Notes: generated by a model from the letters alone, not told the origin. Positions 27,289-35,173 are shown, counted from the first letter of the stretch. The stretch: DNA of 64,000 nucleotides from Mycolicibacterium wolinskyi (GCF_002101965.1 NZ_LQQA01000033.1:496001-560000); one strand, 5' to 3'. A program made the numbers and translations.

Positions 27289-27990
27289 GTGAGCACGTCA
27301 CCTTCAGGGCCCGAGCTGGCCGAGCAGAGCTCGCGGCGATCCCGGGGTCGTCCGCGGCTGCCGCTGGACCGGATCATCGCGACCGCCACAGCGCTCCTCG
27401 ACGAAGAAGGCGCCGACGCGCTGTCGATGCGCAACCTGGCCCAGCGACTGGGCTCGGGTACCGCGACGTTGTACCGGCACTTCACCGGACGGGCGGATCT
27501 GGTCGCCCAGGTGATCGACAGCGTGTTGGCCGAGGCACGCGTCGACGACGCGACACTGGACGCCATGACATGGCAGCAAGCCTGTGAAGCATTGGCTCAC
27601 AGCCTTTTTGATGCATTCCGACGCCACCCTCACGTCGCGCCGCTGCTGGTCGAGAGAATTCCGACCGGGCCCAATGCGATGGCCCAGCGCGAACAGATGA
27701 TCGCGCTGCTGCTCAAATCGGGCTTCTCGCCATTGCTGGCCGCGCAAGCGTGCGCCACGCTGGCGCGCTACGTGTTGGGATTTGCGACACAACTGTCCCC
27801 GCCTGACGCCGACGCTGCGGACCGGGACGAGGTCTGGCAGACCCTCGACCCGCATGTATTTCCCGCCACCGTCAGCGTGTCCGACCATCTACCCGTACCG
27901 CTGGAGCAGGAGTTCGCCTTCGGACTGGAATTGCTCATCAACGGGTTGAGCCATCTCGCGCCGAAGTCGGCCGCGCCCAAGAGGTGTTGA
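27289..27990 (+). CDS. TetR-family transcriptional regulator
   Basis: About 233 residues from GTG at 27289; ATG at 27232 is possible but would start inside the candidate operator. The DNA-binding domain is near residues 20-65: IIATATALLDEEGADALSMR then LGSGTATLYRHFTGRADLVA. The C-terminal ligand-binding domain resembles the TetR_C type with a GFSPLLAAQACATLARYVLG helix. It is divergent from the hydrolase/monooxygenase/MFS operon and 57 bp upstream of the amidohydrolase; matching operator sequences occur on both sides. Confidence 0.85.
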   Translation: MSTSPSGPELAEQSSRRSRGRPRLPLDRIIATATALLDEEGADALSMRNLAQRLGSGTATLYRHFTGRADLVAQVIDSVLAEARVDDATLDAMTWQQACEALAHSLFDAFRRHPHVAPLLVERIPTGPNAMAQREQMIALLLKSGFSPLLAAQACATLARYVLGFATQLSPPDADAADRDEVWQTLDPHVFPATVSVSDHLPVPLEQEFAFGLELLINGLSHLAPKSAAPKRC

Positions 27991-27998
27991 CACCGCGT

Positions 27999-28029
27999 CT
28001 ATTATCGGACACACTGTATCCGATAATAG
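27999..28029. promoter_or_regulatory. Perfect 11-bp-arm palindrome, probable TetR operator
   Basis: CTATTATCGGA, nine bases, then TCCGATAATAG. The arms are exact reverse complements. It lies 18 bp upstream of the amidohydrolase start and right after the tetR stop, so a terminator role is conceivable, but there is no following U-tract and the inner 11-mer recurs in the divergent promoter at 27234-27244. An operator is the better reading. Confidence 0.65.
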
Positions 28030-28047
28030 GTAGTGGGAGGCAAAGCG

Positions 28048-29442
28048 GTGGCGCGAATATTGCTACGCGGTGCGCAGGTGATCACCATGGCGCCGCATCG
28101 TCCCGACACTGAACGCATCGACATCCTCGTCGAGGACGATCGCATCGCGGCGATGGGCGACCACCTCGATCGGACCGGTGTCGACGTTGTCGACCTCCAG
28201 GACCACATCCTCATCCCCGGACTCGTCAACGCGCACCTGCACACGTGGCAGTCCGCGCTACGGTTTGCCGGCGGAGACTGGTCGCTGTTGGAATACCTGG
28301 CCCACACTCACGGTCACGTCGCCCGCAGATACGGCACCGACGACATGTACATCGGGACGCTGGCCGGTGCGTTAAACCAAATCAACTGCGGCACAACTAC
28401 TGTGGGCGACTGGTGTCACAACTGCCTGACCCCAGCCCATGCCGACGCCGCTATCGACGCATTGAACACTGTCGGCATCCGTGCAGTCTTCTTTCACGGC
28501 ACACCTCATGGCGGTCCCACCAAACCCCATGACGTGTCCGAGGTCGACCGCCTCCTCGGCGGTCCCATCACGAGAAACCCTCTACTCACGCTGGGGATGG
28601 CAATCAAAGGCCCGCAACTCTCTGCACCTGACGTGGCGATCGCGGACCTGCGGGCCGCCGTCGACCGCGGCCTGATCGCATCGATGCATCAGAGCGCCGG
28701 AACGTCGGGACGCGGCTGGAATGCCGTCGGCACTGCTGGCCTGTGGGGCCCACACGCCAACATCGTGCACGGCACCGGTCTGGCCGACCAATGGGTCAAG
28801 AAACTCGCCGACGTCGGAGTCACCTTCACGACCACACCGGAAAACGAACTGGGTCAAGGCCATTGCACGGCAATCACCGAAAGACTGTTGCATGCCGGCG
28901 GGGCGCCGTCACTCGGCACCGACACCGAAACGGCCGTATCTGGTGAAGTTCTCACCGCTGCCCGCATCACCTTGGCCCACCAACGAGGCCTGGCCCACGA
29001 GAAGGAGTTCCACCGCACCGGGCTGAGCGCGCCCACCGCAGGGCTCACCAGCAAGCAGGCGCTGTCATGGGCAACCGTCCACGGTGCCCGCGCGCTCGGC
29101 CTGGCCGATAAGGTCGGCCACCTCGCCCCCGGCATGCAAGCCGATCTTGTCGTCATCGACGCCCGCGCACTGAACCTGTGGCCGGCCCACGACCCGATCG
29201 CCGCGGCGTTGCAGGCCAGCATCGCCAACATCGAAGCGGTCATGATCGGCGGTCGCTGGCGCAAACGTCACTACACACTGGTGGACACGGACATTGATGA
29301 AGTCAAAGACCGTCTGCAGCAGTCCGGCGAACGCTTCGCCCACAAGATCCGCGCAACCGGTCCGCTGGCCCGCACACGACGCCGCGTCGTACGCACGGTC
29401 GTGCGCCGGCACCTTCGTCGCCAAATCCGCTCCGGTGACTAG
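28048..29442 (+). CDS. Amidohydrolase family metal-dependent hydrolase
   Basis: About 464 residues from GTG at 28048 with GGGAGG seven bases upstream. The metal-dependent amidohydrolase signature is complete: HxH in VNAHLHTWQSA (near residue 65), a third His in SMHQSAG, a fourth in IVHGTGLAD, and the metal Asp in SLGTDTETAVSG. It is of the cytosine deaminase/TrzN/SsnA-like subgroup, with C-terminal LGLADKVGHLAPGMQADLVV. It probably deaminates or hydrolyses a cyclic C-N compound. It lies under the TetR palindrome and is convergent with the deacetylase gene. Confidence 0.85.
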   Translation: MARILLRGAQVITMAPHRPDTERIDILVEDDRIAAMGDHLDRTGVDVVDLQDHILIPGLVNAHLHTWQSALRFAGGDWSLLEYLAHTHGHVARRYGTDDMYIGTLAGALNQINCGTTTVGDWCHNCLTPAHADAAIDALNTVGIRAVFFHGTPHGGPTKPHDVSEVDRLLGGPITRNPLLTLGMAIKGPQLSAPDVAIADLRAAVDRGLIASMHQSAGTSGRGWNAVGTAGLWGPHANIVHGTGLADQWVKKLADVGVTFTTTPENELGQGHCTAITERLLHAGGAPSLGTDTETAVSGEVLTAARITLAHQRGLAHEKEFHRTGLSAPTAGLTSKQALSWATVHGARALGLADKVGHLAPGMQADLVVIDARALNLWPAHDPIAAALQASIANIEAVMIGGRWRKRHYTLVDTDIDEVKDRLQQSGERFAHKIRATGPLARTRRRVVRTVVRRHLRRQIRSGD

Positions 29443-29538
29443 CGGCATCGACTCACATCTCCAGCGAGTGACGGCGACTGCCGACTCAATTCGTGTCGCC
29501 TCAAGTGTGTGCCCGAGGGGTTGGATCGTACCGTCGGG

Positions 29539-30183
29539 TCAAAGGCTTGTCGTCAGATGGTCGAGGTCGGCGGTGCGGATTCCGTGGTAGATGGGCATGC
29601 ATGGCTCGGGAAAGTCCTGGACGATGTCGGCGCCTCGCTCGGTGAGTTCGTCGAGAAATTTCGGCAGGTGCTGCATGGCTCCGGTGGGCAGGTCGTGAAT
29701 GACTACGACGCTCCAGTCTTGGTGGCCAATGTCATCGAGGCATCGCTGCACCCACTGGTCGGGCTGGTTCCAGTCGTGCGGCACGCTCGTCCACAGCACG
29801 CAGGTGTAGTCGTGCCGTTGCAGGTAGTCGATCGCGGCAGGATTAAAGACGCGTCGGCCCAGCACGCCGCCGCCGGCGTAGGGCCGGAACAACTTCACCG
29901 GTCGGGCCAAAGTGCCGATGATCTCTTCTGCATCCCCAATCTCTCGGGTGACTAAAGCCAGATCTGTTGGGGCATCCCCGAACTGGATGCTATGAGTCAG
30001 GGTGTGGTTGCCGATCCAGTGACCTTCGGAGGCTGCTCGTTCCGACAGGGCACGCGCACTCGGTTCGGTGAGTTGGCCGGCGATCACGAAGAACGTGGAT
30101 TTGATGTCCCGCTGACCGAGAATGTCGAGAACCTCGGCGGTCGTTTCGGTAGGGCCGTTATCGAAGGTGATGGTGACTCTCAC
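29539..30183 (-). CDS. Polysaccharide deacetylase (NodB homology) family protein
   Basis: A 214-residue single-domain NodB-fold hydrolase from GTG at 30183, overlapping the tetR stop as GTGA. Motif 1 is ITFDNGPTETTAEVLDIL, where the second, metal-binding Asp of the usual DDGP is Asn. Motif 2 H-x3-H is NHTLTHS. A later segment PYAGGGVLGRRVF matches the third motif position loosely. There is no signal peptide or anchor, so it is cytoplasmic and may act on a small C-N substrate rather than a polysaccharide. The longer upstream frame, antisense to nothing but inside tetR, is not coding. Confidence 0.75.
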   Translation of the reverse strand: MRVTITFDNGPTETTAEVLDILGQRDIKSTFFVIAGQLTEPSARALSERAASEGHWIGNHTLTHSIQFGDAPTDLALVTREIGDAEEIIGTLARPVKLFRPYAGGGVLGRRVFNPAAIDYLQRHDYTCVLWTSVPHDWNQPDQWVQRCLDDIGHQDWSVVVIHDLPTGAMQHLPKFLDELTERGADIVQDFPEPCMPIYHGIRTADLDHLTTSL

Positions 30184-30842
30184 GGCGTCCCCTTTGTCGC
30201 AACCCGCGCCCGCAGGCCCGCGATGAGCATGTCGGCGACAAACTCGGCGTGGTGCTCGATGGCGGCAGGCTCGGTCGGGTCGTGAGGTTCCAGCATGAGG
30301 GCAAACGGCACCAGGCTGAACGGCGCGGTGCCCCCGTGGGCGACCAGGAAGTGCAGACTGCGCACATCGGCAGCGTTCAATGCGCCACAGTTGACGAGCA
30401 CCTTCAGGGGCTCGGTAAGGCGAGCGTAGAGCGGCTGAACATGAACCTCGTGGAGGTAGGTGAGGCGCGGACTGGGGGTCGCGCCTTCGACGGTGACCAA
30501 CCGAAGAAGCTCCGGATGGTGGGCGTGGCTCACTAGGAACCGCACGATGGTCTGACGTGCCGCCTCCATCAGGTCCCGCTCGGCCAACTCTGTGTCGACG
30601 CTGATCTGCTCGTGAACCTCGCCGAACGCGAAATCCACCGCGGCGTACCACAGGCCCTCCTTGGATCCGAACCTCTGATGAATCAGGTTGTGGCTGACCC
30701 CTAGTTCACGGTTGAGCGCAGCGACCGACGTCCCGTCAAAACCATTCTCCGCGAACATTTTCAGCGCCTTGGACAAGATATCGGACAATGCCGCAGGGGC
30801 CTCGGCGGCCGGAGGCCGGCCCTGTCGCTTGGCAGTCGTCAT
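30180..30842 (-). CDS. TetR-family transcriptional regulator
   Basis: About 220 residues from ATG at 30842 (MTTAKRQGRPPAAEAPAALS). The helix-turn-helix region is ILSKALKMFAENGFDGTSVA followed by LGVSHNLIHQRFGSKEGLWY. It is divergent from the membrane protein/hydrolase/FAH operon, and two palindromes lie in the 99-bp gap, so it probably represses that operon and itself. It is translationally coupled to the downstream deacetylase (GTGA). Confidence 0.87.
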   Translation of the reverse strand: MTTAKRQGRPPAAEAPAALSDILSKALKMFAENGFDGTSVAALNRELGVSHNLIHQRFGSKEGLWYAAVDFAFGEVHEQISVDTELAERDLMEAARQTIVRFLVSHAHHPELLRLVTVEGATPSPRLTYLHEVHVQPLYARLTEPLKVLVNCGALNAADVRSLHFLVAHGGTAPFSLVPFALMLEPHDPTEPAAIEHHAEFVADMLIAGLRARVATKGTP

Positions 30843-30861
30843 GTCACCCAGCATAACCGTC

Positions 30862-30883
30862 GATGTTGACGAACATCAACATC
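30862..30883. promoter_or_regulatory. Palindromic operator candidate 1
   Basis: GATGTTGA, six bases (CGAACA), TCAACATC: a perfect 8-bp-arm dyad 20 bp upstream of the tetR start. The half-site TGTTGA recurs in the second palindrome at 30907-30924. Confidence 0.6.
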
Positions 30884-30906
30884 TGACGATAGCCTCGGAT
30901 CCATCA

Positions 30907-30924
30907 TGTTGATGATCATCAACA
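30907..30924. promoter_or_regulatory. Palindromic operator candidate 2
   Basis: TGTTGATGATCATCAACA is a perfect 18-bp palindrome located 17 bp upstream of the plus-strand gene start at 30942. It shares TGTTGA/TCAACA half-sites with the site at 30862-30883, implying one regulator, most simply the adjacent TetR. Confidence 0.65.
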
Positions 30925-30941
30925 ATTTTCGGGAGGATGCA

Positions 30942-31565
30942 ATGGCGCGGAAACCAAGGACACGTTCGTCGGTCCAGGTCTTCAACATCCTGGCCACGCT
31001 GGGAGGCGCAGGCCACAATTGGTTCGAGCGGTGGGCGGGTCTCGGGGTTTTCCTGGAGCCTTGGCTGGGCCGGCGGGCGACCAACGTCTTGTGGGCGGCC
31101 GCACCACCGCTGCTGTTGCGCAGCGCCGCGCGGGGCCGTTGGCGCGGGGAGGACGCGGCGCTGGCATTCAACGCCGGCATCTCGCTGGCATCGGTGGTCG
31201 TGCACTTCATCGATTGGCCCTGGACACGGCGGCTCGGGCTGTTCCCGTGGCTCGACGAGGCCGAAGGCCTACCGCCCGAGTTGGTAGGCCCCTATAACGC
31301 GGTGTTGTGGGTCTGGGGCGTGGGGGGTGCCGGCAGCATCCTCTTCGAGACCCGCCGTGCCGACCTGAAATACGCCGTGGTCGGACTCGTCGCCGGTCCG
31401 TTGCTGTTGGCATCGGCCCGGCACCATTTCACGTGGGCGCGCGAGCAGGCTGCTGAGGACACCAGCGGCCGGTGGAGTCCGGTGTTCTCGGCCGGTGACT
31501 CTGCGGCCACCTCGCCGTCGCGACGGGAGAGCTTGCGCACCGCCCCTAAGGCCGAAACACGTTGA
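30942..31565 (+). CDS. Membrane protein of unknown function
   Basis: About 207 residues from ATG at 30942 (GGGAGG upstream). Several hydrophobic segments are visible (VLWAAAPPLLLRS, AGISLASVVVHFIDWPW, YAVVGLVAGPLLLASA), suggesting three to five membrane helices, with a polar Ser/Arg-rich C-terminal tail. I recognise no family motif. It leads a plus-strand series with an alpha/beta hydrolase, an FAH-family hydrolase and a DoxX-like protein, and is controlled from a promoter containing two TetR-type palindromes. It could be a transporter-like or quinone-interacting protein, but there is no direct evidence. Confidence 0.7.
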   Translation: MARKPRTRSSVQVFNILATLGGAGHNWFERWAGLGVFLEPWLGRRATNVLWAAAPPLLLRSAARGRWRGEDAALAFNAGISLASVVVHFIDWPWTRRLGLFPWLDEAEGLPPELVGPYNAVLWVWGVGGAGSILFETRRADLKYAVVGLVAGPLLLASARHHFTWAREQAAEDTSGRWSPVFSAGDSAATSPSRRESLRTAPKAETR

Positions 31566-31613
31566 CACCGAACGGATAAGACCGCTGTCAGCCACTCAAC
31601 GAGGAGATGCGAA

Positions 31614-32444
31614 ATGCAACGCGAAGAACACATGATCGGCGACACCTTCGCCTACCGGTATGCCGGACCCGGGGCTGACCACGTCCTGTTGGTACAGCAT
31701 GGAATCGGAGGTCACGGGGGGATCTACGACAAGTTCGGGGCACACTACGCCGAACGAGGCGCCGAGGTGTGGTGCATGGACGCTCCCGGCCATGGCCGCT
31801 CGTGTGTCGATCGTCGTGCCGGCCAATTCACCTTGCAGGAGTGGGTGGACGCCGCGCTGAACGTGACCGAGCACATCGCCACCCACACCGGCTTGCCGGT
31901 GTTCATCAAAGGTTCGTCGTTGGGCGCAGCCGCCGCCTACTGTGCCTACGCGGCATCAGACTCGCACGCCGGCGCCGTTTTGATGGGATTCGCCATACCG
32001 TCCTCGCCACTGATTCCCGCCGACAACCCCTTTCGCTCCGAGGCGTTCGAGCAGATGACCGCCTTTTTCGGCACGGCTTTGCGGTTCGACATCGACCAAT
32101 ACATCAACTTCGACGAGGACTACGGGTTCCGTGGAGCGGGCGTGCAGAAACACAATGACCCGCTCAACACCTGGAGTTATGACCTCGCGGCCTGGGGGTC
32201 GATCCTGCGTTATGACCCGGCCGTCACGCTGGCCGACAACACCAAACCGATCCTGTTCGCCGTCGGGGAGAAGGATCCCATCTTCACCCCCGAGATCGCC
32301 AAGATGGTCGCCGATGCCACCGGCGGACCGGTCCAGCTACACATCCACCCTGACGCCGTCCATCAGCTGATGCTCTTCCACACCCTCGACTACGCCGACG
32401 TGGTGCACCGCTGGTGCACCAAGCAGCTCAGCTCATCGCACTAG
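31614..32444 (+). CDS. Alpha/beta hydrolase (monoacylglycerol-lipase-like)
   Basis: A 276-residue alpha/beta hydrolase with GAGGAG before the ATG. The oxyanion segment is LLVQHGIGGHGGIYDKFGAH and MDAPGHGRSC follows, the pattern of the Hydrolase_4/monoglyceride lipase group. The nucleophile is probably the Ser of KGSSLGAAAAY, the acid lies near FAVGEKDPIFTPE, and the His in HPDAVHQLML. It is second in the plus-strand unit under the palindromic operators. The substrate is unknown; an ester or lactone in the same catabolic cluster is plausible. Confidence 0.82.
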   Translation: MQREEHMIGDTFAYRYAGPGADHVLLVQHGIGGHGGIYDKFGAHYAERGAEVWCMDAPGHGRSCVDRRAGQFTLQEWVDAALNVTEHIATHTGLPVFIKGSSLGAAAAYCAYAASDSHAGAVLMGFAIPSSPLIPADNPFRSEAFEQMTAFFGTALRFDIDQYINFDEDYGFRGAGVQKHNDPLNTWSYDLAAWGSILRYDPAVTLADNTKPILFAVGEKDPIFTPEIAKMVADATGGPVQLHIHPDAVHQLMLFHTLDYADVVHRWCTKQLSSSH

Positions 32445-32478
32445 AACCGGACCCCTCTGTCGCCTGCAAAGGAAAGCC

Positions 32479-33342
32479 ATGAAACTCGCCAACCTGGCCG
32501 GCCGCGCCGTGTCGATCACCCCGGACGGGATTGTCGATCTCGCCAAAGCGTCCGGAGGGTCACTGCCCAGTCAACCCGACGCGGCGATCGCCAATCTCGA
32601 TGACATCCGTACGTTCTACGCGACTGCGCAGCCGGAACCGAACGTCACCCTCACCGAAGCCGACCTGCTCGAAGATCTCAGCCTGCTCGACCCGCCCCTG
32701 ACCGCTCCTCGGCAGATCTTCGCCGTCGGCCTCAACTACGCCGACCACAGCACCGAGACCGGCCTTGCCGTTCCCGATCAACCACTGATCTTCACGAAAT
32801 TCGCCTCTTCACTGTCCGGTCCTGGCTCAACCATCCCGCTGCCCGCACCCACCTGCGACTGGGAGGTCGAGCTGGTCACGGTCATCGGCCGCGGTGGCCG
32901 CAACATCACGCCAGAGGCCGCGATGAGTCATGTGGCCGGATACTGTGTCGGCCAGGACATCTCGGAGCGGGCTTCCCAGATGGAAGGCAGGCCACCGCAA
33001 TTCAGTCTCGCCAAAAGTCATCGAGGGTTCAGTCCAATCGGCCCGTGGATCACCACCACCGATGAACTCTCCGACCCGAGCGACCTGGCCATCATGACCA
33101 CGCTCGATGACGAGATCGTCCAGCAGGCCCGCACCAGCGAGATGATCTTCACCGTCGAACACCTCGTGAGTCACCTGTCCGGCGTCTGTGAACTGATGCC
33201 CGGTGACCTCATCTTCACCGGCACCCCGTCCGGTGTCGGATACTCACGCACCCCACCGCGCTACCTCACTCCCGGCAGCATCGTGCATTCGGCCATCGAA
33301 GGCCTGGGCCGACTCCGCAACCCCTGCACCGCCGCCGGCTGA
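32479..33342 (+). CDS. Fumarylacetoacetate hydrolase (FAH) family protein
   Basis: A 287-residue FAH-superfamily enzyme. The core fold motifs are present: FAVGLNYADHSTETG, the metal-ligand segment CDWEVELVTVIGRGGRNITP, and GYCVGQDISERASQ, followed by the C-terminal GDLIFTGTPSGVG. FAH relatives hydrolyse C-C bonds in acylpyruvates, hydrate 2-hydroxypentadienoate, or decarboxylate oxaloacetate-like acids with Mg2+. Next to a ring hydroxylase and hydrolases, it probably handles a ring-cleavage product. A ribosome-binding site (AAAGGAAAG) precedes the ATG. Confidence 0.87.
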   Translation: MKLANLAGRAVSITPDGIVDLAKASGGSLPSQPDAAIANLDDIRTFYATAQPEPNVTLTEADLLEDLSLLDPPLTAPRQIFAVGLNYADHSTETGLAVPDQPLIFTKFASSLSGPGSTIPLPAPTCDWEVELVTVIGRGGRNITPEAAMSHVAGYCVGQDISERASQMEGRPPQFSLAKSHRGFSPIGPWITTTDELSDPSDLAIMTTLDDEIVQQARTSEMIFTVEHLVSHLSGVCELMPGDLIFTGTPSGVGYSRTPPRYLTPGSIVHSAIEGLGRLRNPCTAAG

Positions 33343-33352
33343 GGGCGCACAC

Positions 33353-33688
33353 ATGCATCTGACAACGACCATCCTGATGGGGTTACTGGCGCTGCTGCTC
33401 ATCGCCACCGGCACGATGAAACTGCTCGACAACGCCACCGCGCGCGGCAACGCCGATCACCTCGGGATCAGTGCCAATCTGAGCCGCGCGATCGGCATCG
33501 CCGAAATCGCAGGGGCCGCAGGGCTTATCCTCGGCATCTTCTTCGTTCCACTCGCCATCATCACCGCGACCGCGGTCCTCATCCTCATGATCGGCGCCAT
33601 CGTCTACCACGCCCGCGCGCACGACAGCTTCACGGCCATTCTGCCGGCAGTCCTGTCGCCGCGGCGGCCCTGGCGATCATCGTGCTGA
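33353..33688 (+). CDS. DoxX-family membrane protein with apparent C-terminal frameshift
   Basis: About 111 residues from ATG at 33353, 10 bp after the FAH gene. Three hydrophobic helices (LLALLLIATGTMKLL, AIGIAEIAGAAGLILGIFF, AIITATAVLILMIGAIVY) match small DoxX/DUF4870-like proteins. The expected fourth helix is missing: after ILPAVL the frame turns into SPRRPWRSSC and stops. In another frame the DNA from 33655 encodes VAAAALAIIVLSTLKF and stops at 33705, exactly what a family C-terminus looks like. An indel near 33650 has therefore probably truncated the gene, or this is a sequencing error. Confidence 0.65.
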   Translation: MHLTTTILMGLLALLLIATGTMKLLDNATARGNADHLGISANLSRAIGIAEIAGAAGLILGIFFVPLAIITATAVLILMIGAIVYHARAHDSFTAILPAVLSPRRPWRSSC

Positions 33689-33838
33689 GCACACTCAAGT
33701 TCTGACAAACAACGCACCCGTTGGTGCGCCGCGTTACAACACCTGCAGAGCCTGACTGTTAATCGGTGGATCCGTCCACGGTTCGGGTCAGCCCTACCAG
33801 ACTCCCACGCATCCGATCGAACACTAAGGGAGATTCAT

Positions 33839-34235
33839 ATGGCCCACTATCGGGCCAATGTCCGTGATCTGGAGTTCAACCTGTTCGAAATGCTGGGGCT
33901 GCGAACGCTTCTTGATCCTGGCTGGAGCCGCCGAGCTTGCTGAGAGGCCACTAGCGGAGTCGTTCGCTTCCGCAGACCGCACCTCGCCGGTGTTCGACCC
34001 GGGGACACCCACGCCGTGACGTTGCCGGAGGACTTCAAAAAGAGCTTCCGGGTTCTTTGGAGGCTGGATGTTCGAATTTGGGCATGGAGCCCGCGTGCGG
34101 CGGGGTGCCCGGACCGAAGGCGTTGCAATCGGCCGTGGCCGAGCTGGTACTGGGCGGCTTACACGCATGCCGCGGGATTTGGTCTCGGCGAGCATCTTCT
34201 ACCGGCAGGGCGCCCAGGAACATAAGCGGTGGGTG
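33839..34235 (+). pseudogene. Decayed acyl-CoA dehydrogenase (FadE5-like)
   Basis: AAGGGAG precedes an ATG whose product begins MAHYRANVRDLEFNLFEMLG, the characteristic N-terminus of mycobacterial FadE5-type acyl-CoA dehydrogenases, but it stops after 34 codons (33943). Homologous pieces continue in other frames: LAERPLAESFASADRTSPVF, then AVTLPEDFKKSF, then GGVPGPKALQSAVAELVLGG. At least one deletion and several frameshifts are needed to join them, and the catalytic domain is gone. The piece ends near a transposase remnant. Confidence 0.75.
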
Positions 34236-34266
34236 CAGCTGATGGTGTCATGGCAGCCACCTACGC

Positions 34267-34443
34267 CACCTCGGCATCGGAGGCCGCCACGTCGGCGCCC
34301 CGGTCCTGATCCTGGTAACCACCACCGTGTCAGTCATCAGCAACACCAGCTACCACCTCATCGCCGGCCACCACATCAACCCAGACCGCAACTACTGGCC
34401 CGAACAAAGAAACACCCCGGCCAAAGGCCGAGGTGATCTGTAA
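34267..34443 (+). pseudogene. C-terminal remnant of a transposase (rve/integrase-core type)
   Basis: An open stretch of 58 codons without its own start encodes HLGIGGRHVGAPVLILV, then HLIAGHHINPDRNYWPEQRN, resembling the beta-barrel C-terminal domain after the DDE core of IS481/IS30-like transposases. Only this end survives. The stop at 34441-34443 is followed 23 bp later by the repeat at 34466, consistent with an insertion-sequence end. Family assignment is tentative. Confidence 0.5.
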
Positions 34444-34465
34444 CCAATGACTCGACTCATCACAC

Positions 34466-34532
34466 TGTGTCCGAGGGGGGACTTGTCCGTCTACGACACG
34501 GATCGTGGTCCTGCGATTGGGGCGCTGACCGC
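34466..34532 (+). repeat. Dispersed repeat, copy B
   Basis: Same-orientation partner of 22528-22593. It begins TGTGTCCG, has a G tract and TTGTCC, and then CTACGACACGG. Located just downstream of a transposase remnant and upstream of the CMD gene's 3' end, it marks the right boundary of the catabolic cluster. Confidence 0.6.
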
Positions 34533-34561
34533 TTCGGTCAAGCATCGCTCCACGTTTTCGC

Positions 34562-35140
34562 TCAATCGCCACGCCGAGGAGCTCGCCCATCGGGCGGCCA
34601 GCCGTCGGTTCCGGACTCAAGCGGAATATTCAGGGATCGAAGCAGGATCGAAAAGAGCCGCCAATTGGCGATTGCTCCGACAAGTTCGACCAACACCGCG
34701 TGATCGCTATTGAATGCCTTCTGGCACCCAGCCCAGTTTTCCTCGGAGATGACCCCGTCGCGCACCACATCATCGGTCGCTGCGAGGACCGCACGCTCGA
34801 CTGGCCCGAGGCTTTCGGAATTCTGCCAGTCGCGCACCGCGAGGAGATCTTGCTCAGGCACGCCGAGCAGTGTGGCGATTCGCCAATGTTGAGTCCATTC
34901 GTATTCGGAGCCAGTGATCCAGCCGAGTCGCATGATGATCAGCTCGCGTAGCCGCGCGTCAAGGGAACCGCGGAAGAGTAACGCGTCCAGCAGCCCATAC
35001 AGCGCAACCGCCACACGCGGCTGATGAAGTGCCACGCGGAATACCGACAGCTCTGCCAACTCTTCGGGCAACCCACATTCGGCAGCTCGCAGCTGGGCCT
35101 GCTCACGGTCTAGCATCGGTACGCGTTCCGCCATGGTCAC
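34562..35140 (-). CDS. Carboxymuconolactone decarboxylase (CMD/AhpD-like) family protein
   Basis: A 192-residue all-helical CMD-fold protein. The central motif SEYEWTQHWRIATLLG replaces the redox C-x2-C-x3-H of AhpD by Glu/Trp/His, as in the decarboxylase-like branch, so peroxidase activity is unlikely. The GTG start at 35140 has GAGGG about seven bases upstream; an ATG two codons later is possible. It is last in the operon thiolase-like, alcohol dehydrogenase, CMD. The role is unknown, perhaps a decarboxylation or lactone step in the pathway. Confidence 0.8.
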   Translation of the reverse strand: MTMAERVPMLDREQAQLRAAECGLPEELAELSVFRVALHQPRVAVALYGLLDALLFRGSLDARLRELIIMRLGWITGSEYEWTQHWRIATLLGVPEQDLLAVRDWQNSESLGPVERAVLAATDDVVRDGVISEENWAGCQKAFNSDHAVLVELVGAIANWRLFSILLRSLNIPLESGTDGWPPDGRAPRRGD

Positions 35141-35173
35141 GGGTGGCCCTCTCTGTGGAACCTCTGCACGCCG

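Noticed and set aside
29504..29530. Possible third copy of the dispersed repeat (GTGTGTGCCCGAGGGGTTGG)
   Set aside because: Similarity ends after about 20 bases and the CTACGACACGG core is absent.
34466..34485. Resemblance of TGTCCGAGGGGGGACTTG to the reverse complement of a tRNA 3' end (possible att site)
   Set aside because: The sequence beyond it lacks a GTTC T-loop and no cloverleaf can be drawn; copies A and B are similar beyond the tRNA-like part, so a dispersed repeat fits better.
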